From Bacteroidales bacterium UBA1187 (GTDB lineage Bacteria > Bacteroidota > Bacteroidia > Bacteroidales > Paludibacteraceae), in assembly GCA_002309835.1 (NCBI GenBank), contig DBYL01000025.1, positions 51,788-84,359 on the forward strand: a DNA stretch of 32,572 nt, given 5' to 3'. The notes under the pieces were generated by a model that saw only the letters and a list, made by a program, of their open reading frames with translations, was not told where the DNA came from and did no database searches. Shown here in pieces: positions 25,792-32,572 of this stretch. Within the stretch, counting starts at the first letter, position 1, and every line of letters starts with the position of its first letter. The position numbers were made by a program, and so were the translations under genes.

Positions 25792-26315
25792 TCGCTCACT
25801 ACACGCAGACAATGGCAGGGGTCGTAAACCCAACGAAAGGTTTGAAAACTAACCGTTGCACCTGAATCATTTACAATCTTGATAAAATAATTGCCTTTAA
25901 CGGGCATAGGCGCGTCTATGGTCTTATTCATATGTGTAGCAGCAATCTCCGTCCATGTGAAGTTATCTGTTGATATATAAATCTTTATCCACGTTGGTTT
26001 TGAGCCGTAAGAATGCGATAGTGTCAATAACGTCAAGTTCTCCACCGCTGGAGATGTTTGAACAATTCCGCCACTTGGCAAAGTAATCTGAAAGTGAGAA
26101 GAGCCATCCAGCGTAAACGATCCAGAATTTGAACATGTATAGGTTACCAAATCAGTATAGCCGATGGCGTAATTCGTTGGGGAACCTGTCCAAGTCAACT
26201 CGCCAGCCATAAACATGGTCTGGAAATGGTGCGGAATAGCAACACTCTCAGCCCTGCATAGCGCAGAACTGAGAGTGCATATACCGACAATCAATATAAT
26301 TGATAAGCGTTTCAT
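25788..26315 (-). CDS. Small secreted protein of unknown family
   Basis: A signal peptide (MKRLSIILIVGICTLSSALCRA) is followed by about 150 residues rich in Thr, Ser and aromatic residues with beta-strand character (FTLDGSSHFQITLP, WIKIYISTDNFTWTEIAA, GNYFIKIVND). The spacing looks like a jelly-roll or discoidin-like sandwich (STDNFTWTEIA resembles the SSDGSSW motif in the 1886-residue protein), but I do not recognise a family. The C-terminus has a CHC pair (WVYDPCHCLRVV) and lacks the shared tail seen in three other exported proteins. It starts one base into the M6 stop (TAATG) and ends overlapping the S26-like gene, so it is made with both and may be their partner or substrate. Confidence 0.65.
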   Translation of the reverse strand: MKRLSIILIVGICTLSSALCRAESVAIPHHFQTMFMAGELTWTGSPTNYAIGYTDLVTYTCSNSGSFTLDGSSHFQITLPSGGIVQTSPAVENLTLLTLSHSYGSKPTWIKIYISTDNFTWTEIAATHMNKTIDAPMPVKGNYFIKIVNDSGATVSFQTFRWVYDPCHCLRVVSE

Positions 26316-28702
26316 TATTCTACACGGTTACCAGTGATGTCATATACTGCATCGCCGCGGAGGATAAAGATGTGTCCGTTTTGGATCACCTTCACCGCTG
26401 CGTGCGGATCCTCAAGGATATCTTCGATACCTTGCGTCTCGCAAGAGGTAGTATAGTCTTTGTAGGAAACGCCACCGGTCTTACGATACAACTGCGGAAG
26501 GATCATAGAAGCATTCGCAGCAGACGTGTAAGGAGCAAAGCGAGGACTATTCGCGTTGTACAAGAAACGTCCGTAGCTTTCCGTGCCATTTTGAATAGTG
26601 GCATCGCCGCTAGCAATAGAGATGCTCCATGTGGTTGTACCGCTACCCCAGGCCAGTTTTTTAACCGCCGTAGCACCGAGCAGACCGCTTGCGGAACTCA
26701 GCGTCCATGCACCAGCACTACCGCCAAGAGTCAATTCAACTGTTTCGCTGCCCAAGGAAGTAATCTCACTCTTATTGCTGCTGAAGGTCGACTCTACAGA
26801 AGCCATGATCTGAGATGAGATATCTCCAGCAGTGACGCCCTTCGAGCTGCAAGCTATTACGAGCACATCACCTGCGCTGAGCGACGAAGCGTTGGAAACA
26901 AGTTGCCAAGAAGTCGCACCACCTTCTTCTGCGGTAGCGAAGACTGCGTAGAACTTAGCGCCTTCTTCTACTGCGTCACCGGCTTTCACGAAGGTCGGAG
27001 CGGTAGTTGCGCTACTGTAAGTAGCATTTGCGCACCAACCCACGAAGGTCTTACCGTCACAAGCAGCGGGCTCCGAAGTCGGAAGGACAACTTTACCGGT
27101 ATTGGTAGATTGCGTCGTTGTAAACTCTGCGCCGCCGACATACCATTTGATATCAAACGGATCAACCGGTGTAACAGGTTCTTCGATATAGGTGAGAGTG
27201 ATGATTTGGCTAGCCTCCTTGATGTCCTTCAGCGGTTTGCCGCTAACGCCACTCCAAGAAGTCACTTTACCACTACCCGGGAAGGTATTCTTCGGACAGT
27301 TGTCATTGTCTCCGTCCCAACCGATTGCTGTTCCGGTAGCCGATACGACAGTATAAAGCGGAGCTCCGCTGGTTTTTGAATTATTCGGAGCGTTATTTGT
27401 CCATGCAGTAGCATTAAAGTTCACCTTCCAAATGAGCAGACCGTGTCCTGTTAACGGGGCATCCCAACCAGTTGCCTGACGGTTCTCGATATAGTAACGC
27501 AGACCGGAATCCGTCGGACCAACATAGTTACCGGAAGTGTTGATTTGATATGCCTGATAACCTTCGGTACCATTGGCTTTGAGCTCGAGCACTGCGCCTT
27601 CCGATCCGAGGTTAATCGGGGTATGCCAACCGAAGAAGTCTTTCTCCCACGGGTCATAGTTAGGCGGGCAGTGACCATTAGCATTGTACGAACCACCATC
27701 CATAATGTTCCAATCGTTCGGAGTGAGGCTATTATTGTACACCATTCCGTAAGAGGTGTCATAGAGATCCGGCAGACCAATTACGTGACCGAACTCGTGG
27801 CAAAGCGTACCAATACCACCTAATTTGGTGCCAGACAACTCAGCAGACATAGCATAGTTGTCAAGATATTTGCCACCCAATTTCGTTTGCGCTTTGGTAT
27901 AGTTAGTGGTGCTCGAATATTTAGTTACCAGCTCTTGAATACTCCAGTTATGCGGCCAGATAGTATTTGCAGCACCGCCATCAGCCTCTCCTTGTCCAGC
28001 ATAAATGACATATACGAAATCTACATAACCATCGTTATCCGAGTCGTAATCAGCCCAGTTGATTGTATATTGCTGGTTCGCCAAAATACAAGCCTCAATA
28101 ACAGCATCGGTAGCATACTGGTCTTCTGCCTGTTCAGGATCAGAGATGTCGGTAGGATTACCATCTCCATCAATATTATGTCCGTAATGGTCCAAGTTTT
28201 GGCTCAGAGTTACCGGACCGAAGACATCAAATACAGGACGATAGGAACCATTCGATTGATCAGCAAAGTACTGCGCAGCAGACGGGTAGCCGCTATTAAC
28301 AGTACAATTAGTAGAGTTACAAAGTTCATTGAACGTAGCATTCGTGTGGCTAGACTGCATTGACTTGTCACTGAAGTTAGCAAGAATAACGATACCCTTT
28401 GGTGCCAAATTCGGCGTAGTACCTACGTCTTTGCGTTGACGACGGGCTACTGCTTTCGCGCGGCGTGCTTTAGCTACTGCAGGAGTTGGAGCCTCGCCTA
28501 CCTCAACGAACATACCATTTACTTCGCGAACTTGTTTGCCATCGCGATTGATCATGTAGTGATAGAACTCATCACCAAATTGCTGCACCTCAATGGTAGT
28601 ACCATCTGCCTGGGTGCGCGTTTGCCATCCGCGCTTAGCCGGAACAGCAAATGCTGTAATCGCTACGAGGAGCGAAAGACAGAGTGTTGTGATTTTTTTC
28701 AT
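26315..28702 (-). CDS. Exported M6-family (immune inhibitor A-like) metalloprotease
   Basis: Signal peptide at 1-19, then an N-terminal region with an Arg/Ala-rich stretch (KARRAKAVARRQRK, about 78-91) that could be a propeptide cleavage site. The catalytic zinc motif is HEFGHVIGLPD, with H302, E303, H306 and D312. A calcium-type loop DYDSDNDGYVD precedes it, and NIMDGG follows as the Met-turn. An InlB-type repeat near residues 515-595 (FVGWCA), then a beta domain (WQLVSNASSLSAGDVLVIA), and the last 30 residues form the shared tail KVIQNGHIFILRGD...YDITGN. It has its own promoter and a leader of about 85 bases and heads a four-gene operon. Likely degrades host or dietary protein at the cell surface or processes operon partners. 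Confidence 0.9.
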   Translation of the reverse strand: MKKITTLCLSLLVAITAFAVPAKRGWQTRTQADGTTIEVQQFGDEFYHYMINRDGKQVREVNGMFVEVGEAPTPAVAKARRAKAVARRQRKDVGTTPNLAPKGIVILANFSDKSMQSSHTNATFNELCNSTNCTVNSGYPSAAQYFADQSNGSYRPVFDVFGPVTLSQNLDHYGHNIDGDGNPTDISDPEQAEDQYATDAVIEACILANQQYTINWADYDSDNDGYVDFVYVIYAGQGEADGGAANTIWPHNWSIQELVTKYSSTTNYTKAQTKLGGKYLDNYAMSAELSGTKLGGIGTLCHEFGHVIGLPDLYDTSYGMVYNNSLTPNDWNIMDGGSYNANGHCPPNYDPWEKDFFGWHTPINLGSEGAVLELKANGTEGYQAYQINTSGNYVGPTDSGLRYYIENRQATGWDAPLTGHGLLIWKVNFNATAWTNNAPNNSKTSGAPLYTVVSATGTAIGWDGDNDNCPKNTFPGSGKVTSWSGVSGKPLKDIKEASQIITLTYIEEPVTPVDPFDIKWYVGGAEFTTTQSTNTGKVVLPTSEPAACDGKTFVGWCANATYSSATTAPTFVKAGDAVEEGAKFYAVFATAEEGGATSWQLVSNASSLSAGDVLVIACSSKGVTAGDISSQIMASVESTFSSNKSEITSLGSETVELTLGGSAGAWTLSSASGLLGATAVKKLAWGSGTTTWSISIASGDATIQNGTESYGRFLYNANSPRFAPYTSAANASMILPQLYRKTGGVSYKDYTTSCETQGIEDILEDPHAAVKVIQNGHIFILRGDAVYDITGNRVE

Positions 28703-28793
28703 TTTGGTTGATTTAATTTATTGTTTTTGAGCAAAATATGTACTTTTCGTGTTTAAAATGTTCTATATGTATTCATATCGTGGAAAAAGCATG

Positions 28794-28825
28794 CAAAGTT
28801 ACGACTTTTTTGCCAAACGCGCAAA
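28794..28825 (-). promoter_or_regulatory. Bacteroidetes-type promoter for the M6-S26-PqqD operon
   Basis: On the minus strand TTTG at 28825-28822 is followed after 20 bases by TAACTTTG at 28801-28794. The transcript should start near 28787, giving a leader of about 85 bases. Confidence 0.75.
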
Positions 28826-28902
28826 TTTTTTGAAGATAAAATGCAAAAATTGTGCACTTTTTGACGAAATGTGTGCAAAAACGCGAAATAAGACCTTATA
28901 TA

Positions 28903-28934
28903 TTTGCGTATATGCGCGAAAAGCAGTACATTTG
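28903..28934 (+). promoter_or_regulatory. Bacteroidetes-type promoter for the 950-residue protein
   Basis: TTTG at 28903-28906 and TACATTTG at 28927-28934, spaced by 20 bases. AT-rich inverted arms atata (28898-28902) and tatat (28909-28913) flank the -33 box. The leader is about 155 bases. Confidence 0.75.
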
Positions 28935-28941
28935 TGGCGAT

Positions 28942-28993
28942 TTTGTAAAATACGGTTTGCAAAATACAGGTGAATGGTACAAAATAATTGTAC
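28942..28993 (+). repeat. Direct and inverted repeats in the leader of the 950-residue gene
   Basis: tttgtaaaatac (28942-28953) and tttgcaaaatac (28956-28967) are direct repeats with one mismatch. They are followed by the inverted pair gtacaa (28977-28982) and ttgtac (28988-28993). Both lie downstream of the expected transcript start. Confidence 0.5.
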
Positions 28994-29095
28994 AAAAACA
29001 ATAAACATAAAAAAGTTTTTTTCACAATAGAGACAAATAGTTAACTTTATTATAAACAACTCAATTTTTCGTTTAACTTTTAAAACACAAAATTT

Positions 29096-31948
29096 ATGAG
29101 AAAATTATTCACATTAGCCGCAGCCGTTCTGGCAAGCTTCAGCTTGTGGGCTGAGACAGTGACATTCACAGCAGCTGAGATTAAGGCTGGCACAGCGAAG
29201 TCTGGAATTACACCCTATTTTGATGCAAACCCTGCAAACAAAAACCTATGCAAGGATGGACAGACGCAGAACAAAGCAGATGTATGTGAGGTAAAAAACT
29301 CTTCAGACACAATCTTAGTAAGCAGTTTGAAAGAACAGGCACAGGTTCTTTTTACTGCAAATGAAAAATACATTACTAAAATTGTTGTAAACGGAGCTAC
29401 GAACTCAACAGGAAGCGGCGCTGTTAAGAACATTCCTGCTTTATATTGGAAAGGTAATGCTATAACAGAATCTTTTGATGGTGCTGAATTAGTCTCCTTT
29501 AGCGGCTATGATGTAGCATGTGAGAATGCTTATTACACATTTCAAAACCTGCCCGAAAAGACCCAGATAGCAGGTATTTTCCGTCGCGTAAAAGTAGACA
29601 ATGCAACAAATCCCACCAAGAAAGTGAATAAAAGTGGAGTTAATTTCGGTGATGGTCAAACATTCTACGTGGCTTCGGTAGAAATTACGTATGAAAACGC
29701 TTGCACCGATCCTGAATCCACAATTAAGGGAGATACCACTCTATATGTAAACAATGGTTACAATATTGGTTTCAGCTCTATTAACACTAATGGCTGTACA
29801 GTTGACGTAAAGAAAAACGGTGCGGCTGCAGTTGATGATGTTGATTATTCAAAAACAAACATCAACAACTATACTTTCCTAAAAGCAGGTGAATTTGTTA
29901 TCACAATTAGTCAAGCAATGGATGCTAACAATCATTGTGCCGTTGAAGAAAGCGTTACTGTAACTGTTTTAGATGCTAGCCCTGTAACCGCCGTTACTAT
30001 CGATGGTCCGGCAGCAGGTGTTATTGGTCAAGAACTGACCTATACCGCTACCGCAGTGGGCGCTACTGCATATGAGTGGTATTTGGATGGAAATAAACAA
30101 GGTAGCGACTCTGCTAAGTTTATTTACACTGCCGTTAAAGGCGATCACTCTATCGTTTGCAAGGCTCGCAACGAGTTCAACGCAGAAGACACATGGATTG
30201 CATCCGACGCTAAAGAGGTTGTTGTTACCAAAGTCTGCGGTGAGTTGATTAAAGTGACACTGACCAACAATAAAGCTGGTGATTTAAGTGGTGTTTTAAC
30301 CGGTACAAAAGACATCAATGCATCTACCACCTCTAACACTTTTGATGAGAAAACTGGTTATAAATTAGGCGGCAATGGTCAATACGTAGGCGTTTCCGGT
30401 CTTTCCGGAACTCTTATGGCAGGCGATACCGCCATCGTATATGTTACAAACGCATCTGCGAACTTGCAACTATTCTCCGATAAAGGAACAACTAAGATTG
30501 GCGAAAAGATTGGTGGTGTTGTTCAAGGAGAAAATAAGATTGCGCTCAATGCTGCTGCAACAGGAAAGAATGCAATTTATCTCTATCGCGCAGATATCAC
30601 AGGCGGTGGTTCAAGTATGAACCCGAATGTATATTCTCTCGCCGTTACCCGTGAGTGCGCAGAAAGCGACAATAACAATGCAACTGTTACTATCAACGGC
30701 GATGTAGCTGAGAAATCAGGTACTGTATTCAACTATACATTGAGCGCAAGTTATGATGCCGCTACCGTGGCTGTTGAAATCACATTGGAGCACCCGCTGG
30801 CTACTCTAATGGAAGATCACGCGGCTTCGTTCACAATGCCGACACCGGAAGTTGGTACTCCGTCTGTTGAGACCTTCAAAGTAAAAGCCGAGAATGGCGA
30901 ACAAGCTTGGTACTCTATCTTTGTTAACAAATCTGCTTCGCTGAGCAGCAATGCAGACTTGAGCGCTTTGTCCGTAGCTGGTCTGACTTTGAGTCCTGAT
31001 TTTGCCGCAGACGTTACGGAATACACTGTAACCAAGGCTTATGAGGCTGCAATGCCTGCTGTAGGTGATGTAACCGCCACTCCTGCTGATGCAAACGCTA
31101 AGGGTGCAGAAGTTACCATTGCCGGCAACGTAATTACCGTTACCGTTACCGCTGAGAATGACGATACTAAGGTTTACACTATTACTGTGAACAACGCTCC
31201 AGCATTGAAGAGTCTGTCTCAGGTTAAATTTGCAAACGGATTTGATGCGTTCATTGATAACACCAACCATACCGTTAAGGCATTCTATTTGGCAGGTGAT
31301 GCCGCTCCTGAAGCTGCAGCTATTGTAGCGGGTAATGGTACTGCAGGTCCGCTTTCCGAGGGCAAGATCGTTGTTACAGGTGCTGATGATAGTACTGTTG
31401 ACTACATTGTTACCCTCGAGGCAGTAACGCCAAATACCGATGTGGTAGAAGAGGCCGCTGCTGCCGGTACATTTGATGGAACTGAGGCTTGGGTTAAAGC
31501 AGGTTTGTATTTGGGCAACGCTGCTGGTTTCAACGCCGGCAAGTACGTACTCCGTCGTCAATTGAAGAGCGGTGACAAAGCAGATGATCAACGCGTCATT
31601 GCAGGTTGGGTTCGCGCTTACTTCTTCGTTGGCAACGCTTCCAAACTGGAATTGGCTAACACTGCCAACAAGAAAGTTAAATATGCTATTGACGGTGGTG
31701 AATATACCGAATCTGAGGCTGAGGCGCTTGTAATAGAGTTAGAGGCTGGTAACCACATGATTGAGATTGTTACCAACCAAAGCAGTGGTGACTGTAACCT
31801 CTCTGCTCCGAAACTCGTTAAGCGTGTTGCTACCGCTCTGGACAATGCTGCTGATGAGGTGAAGGCCGTTAAGCGCATTGAGAATGGTCAGTTGCTGATC
31901 GAGAAGAACGGCCGCACATACAACGTGCTGGGATCTGTTATCCGCTAA
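29096..31948 (+). CDS. Large exported protein with Ig-like and cadherin-like domains
   Basis: A signal peptide (MRKLFTLAAAVLASFSLWA) precedes several beta-sandwich domains. Residues about 20-200 form a first domain with scattered Cys. An Ig-like repeat around 205-290 ends in FVITISQAMDANNHC, the same strand type as in the 1886-residue protein. A PKD/Ig-like unit near 300-375 has the AYEWYLDGN motif. Residues about 616-700 are a cadherin-like beta-sandwich (LSALSVAGLTLSPDFAADVTEY, then TKVYTITV). The final 30 residues are the shared tail (KRIENGQLLIEKNG, YNVLGS). A strong terminator follows. The role is probably surface adhesion or binding; no catalytic motif is seen. A paralogue begins downstream. 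Confidence 0.85.
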   Translation: MRKLFTLAAAVLASFSLWAETVTFTAAEIKAGTAKSGITPYFDANPANKNLCKDGQTQNKADVCEVKNSSDTILVSSLKEQAQVLFTANEKYITKIVVNGATNSTGSGAVKNIPALYWKGNAITESFDGAELVSFSGYDVACENAYYTFQNLPEKTQIAGIFRRVKVDNATNPTKKVNKSGVNFGDGQTFYVASVEITYENACTDPESTIKGDTTLYVNNGYNIGFSSINTNGCTVDVKKNGAAAVDDVDYSKTNINNYTFLKAGEFVITISQAMDANNHCAVEESVTVTVLDASPVTAVTIDGPAAGVIGQELTYTATAVGATAYEWYLDGNKQGSDSAKFIYTAVKGDHSIVCKARNEFNAEDTWIASDAKEVVVTKVCGELIKVTLTNNKAGDLSGVLTGTKDINASTTSNTFDEKTGYKLGGNGQYVGVSGLSGTLMAGDTAIVYVTNASANLQLFSDKGTTKIGEKIGGVVQGENKIALNAAATGKNAIYLYRADITGGGSSMNPNVYSLAVTRECAESDNNNATVTINGDVAEKSGTVFNYTLSASYDAATVAVEITLEHPLATLMEDHAASFTMPTPEVGTPSVETFKVKAENGEQAWYSIFVNKSASLSSNADLSALSVAGLTLSPDFAADVTEYTVTKAYEAAMPAVGDVTATPADANAKGAEVTIAGNVITVTVTAENDDTKVYTITVNNAPALKSLSQVKFANGFDAFIDNTNHTVKAFYLAGDAAPEAAAIVAGNGTAGPLSEGKIVVTGADDSTVDYIVTLEAVTPNTDVVEEAAAAGTFDGTEAWVKAGLYLGNAAGFNAGKYVLRRQLKSGDKADDQRVIAGWVRAYFFVGNASKLELANTANKKVKYAIDGGEYTESEAEALVIELEAGNHMIEIVTNQSSGDCNLSAPKLVKRVATALDNAADEVKAVKRIENGQLLIEKNGRTYNVLGSVIR

Positions 31949-31954
31949 AGCGGA
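31941..31954 (+). other. Inverted repeat around the stop codon of the 950-residue gene
   Basis: Arms tccgct (31941-31946) and agcgga (31949-31954) pair across the TAA stop at 31946-31948. It is close to the terminator and may only add to 3' end stability. Confidence 0.4.
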
Positions 31955-31974
31955 TGACCGGTTACCGGTTATGG

Positions 31975-32005
31975 AAAAAAGGCACTCTTTCGGGGGTGCC
32001 TTTTT
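31975..32005 (+). terminator. Rho-independent terminator after the 950-residue gene
   Basis: ggcac (31981-31985) pairs with gtgcc (31996-32000) around a 10-base loop, extended by aaaaa (31976-31980) with ttttt (32001-32005). The A-run, stem and T-run are the classic arrangement, which would also work on the other strand. Confidence 0.85.
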
Positions 32006-32051
32006 GCATAGTTCACAAACGATCAAAACGCATTATCTTCCGATGTTGGAC

Positions 32052-32084
32052 CGATAACGGACCGACATTGACTCGATAACGGAC
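32052..32084 (+). repeat. Direct repeat upstream of the last gene
   Basis: cgataacggac occurs at 32052-32062 and again at 32074-32084, 22 bases apart, with similar flanks. It lies about 70 bases upstream of the -33 box of the next promoter. Confidence 0.55.
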
Positions 32085-32153
32085 TGATAAAGTGACACTA
32101 ATCGGTAAAAAACAAATAATTTATGTGAACATAACGTATTTTTTTGTCAAATA

Positions 32154-32185
32154 TTTGCATATTTGATTCCTTTTTAGTAACTTTG
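32154..32185 (+). promoter_or_regulatory. Bacteroidetes-type promoter for the last gene
   Basis: TTTG at 32154-32157 and TAACTTTG at 32178-32185, spaced by 20 bases. Inverted arms caaata (32148-32153) and tatttg (32160-32165) flank the -33 box. The leader should be about 42 bases. Confidence 0.78.
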
Positions 32186-32233
32186 CAGCCAAATGGCGTA
32201 AAACCTTTTGTTCAACTTAACTTTATAACCATT

Positions 32234-32572
32234 ATGAAAAAAATCTTCTCGTTAATTGCTGCCGTTCTGTTAGCGACAGGACTATGGGCAGACGTAGTGT
32301 TGGAAATTAAAACAATCCCCTCCACGAAAGGAATTCCAGCCAGTGGAGCAGATAATGCTATTTTCTACACAAGAGCTGGTGGCGCTGCTAAAAGTGTGAC
32401 TATCAACTCCGTGGCTTATCTATCACCCAGTGAGTGCGGATTTGTATTCACTCTTGATTCGGAAAGCGAAATTAAACTGAACACGCTTCGCGCTTCGGGG
32501 ACGTCCACATGGACAACTTGCAGTCTCTACAAAACGCCAGAACTTCTCCAAGAATTGTACGGATGTGCCATG
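32234..32572 (+). CDS. Secreted protein related to the 950-residue protein, 3' truncated by window edge
   Basis: An open frame of 113 codons from ATG 32234 runs off the window without a stop. The signal peptide MKKIFSLIAAVLLATGLWA closely resembles that of the preceding gene (MRKLFTLAAAVLASFSLWA). The mature part begins DVVLEIKTIPSTKGIPASG and continues with beta-rich sequence (AYLSPSECGFVFTLDSESEIKL), similar in style to the first domain of the 950-residue protein. Its own promoter lies 49 bases upstream. The C-terminal tail cannot be checked. Likely a paralogous surface protein. Confidence 0.75.
   Translation, partial: MKKIFSLIAAVLLATGLWADVVLEIKTIPSTKGIPASGADNAIFYTRAGGAAKSVTINSVAYLSPSECGFVFTLDSESEIKLNTLRASGTSTWTTCSLYKTPELLQELYGCAM

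Larger units (their letters stand above)
28703..29095. other. Divergent promoter region between the M6 operon and the 950-residue gene
   Basis: About 393 bases with no gene. It holds a minus-strand promoter at 28794-28825 and a plus-strand promoter at 28903-28934, with their -33 boxes about 77 bases apart. The plus-strand leader contains a direct repeat and an inverted repeat (28942-28993). Confidence 0.7.

Noticed and set aside
25043..28702. A classical RiPP cluster
   Set aside because: There is no radical SAM enzyme, peptide precursor with a clear leader, or ABC transporter in the window, so only the PqqD-like domain supports it.
30806..31591. 261-codon minus-strand frame over the 950-residue gene
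   Set aside because: It is antisense to the cadherin-like domain and shows no family features.
18978..31948. Canonical type IX secretion C-terminal domain in the surface proteins
   Set aside because: The tails are only about 30 residues and lack the long Por_Secre_tail pattern; calling them canonical would overstate the match.
1..32572. tRNA, rRNA, CRISPR or IS elements
   Set aside because: No cloverleaf-like sequence, regular spacer array or transposase frame was seen by eye; a tRNA or repeat scan would be needed to be certain.

Overview
The window looks like part of a Bacteroidales chromosome, probably an uncultured gut-type member. Evidence: the protein families (Bacteroidetes-type RimM, WbqC next to LepB, SNF transporter, flippases, GH28 lipoprotein, large exported proteins with InlB-type repeats, the PqqD/S24-S26 pair), and five promoters of the Bacteroidetes form TTTG-N20-TAnnTTTG. 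No rRNA, tRNA, CRISPR array or insertion sequence was found by eye.

Left half (1-18306, all plus strand): a dense run of mostly housekeeping genes whose starts and stops often overlap (ATGA, TAATG). The order is a truncated Rieske-like protein, rimM, a SpoU methyltransferase, a U32-family protein with a split-off C-terminal tail, an NSS transporter, then a promoter and dapB, lepB, wbqC-like, ilvE, a POT peptide transporter, a coiled-coil protein, rsmI, a flippase, ribE, two FKBP isomerases, a second flippase, truA and a GH28 pectinase lipoprotein. Small arrays of 7- or 8-bp repeats lie inside rimM, the U32 gene and lepB, and between ribE and the FKBP genes.

Middle (18308-28702, all minus strand): two transcription units for exported proteins. 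The downstream unit has a 1886-residue repeat-rich surface protein followed by a Cys-rich protein with a C-terminal membrane segment. The upstream unit is a four-gene set with one-base or four-base overlaps at every junction: M6 metalloprotease, small secreted protein, Ser/His S26-like peptidase, PqqD-like protein. It has its own promoter and a likely terminator. This set is the best candidate for an undescribed processing system, though what it acts on cannot be read from the sequence.

Right end (28703-32572, plus strand): a divergent promoter region, a 950-residue exported protein with a good terminator, and the beginning of a paralogous secreted protein that runs off the window. The 1886-residue, M6 and 950-residue proteins share a C-terminal tail of about 30 residues (form N-G-[QH]-x-x-I-x-x-x-x-x-x-Y-[DN]-x-x-G), likely a common sorting or surface signal.
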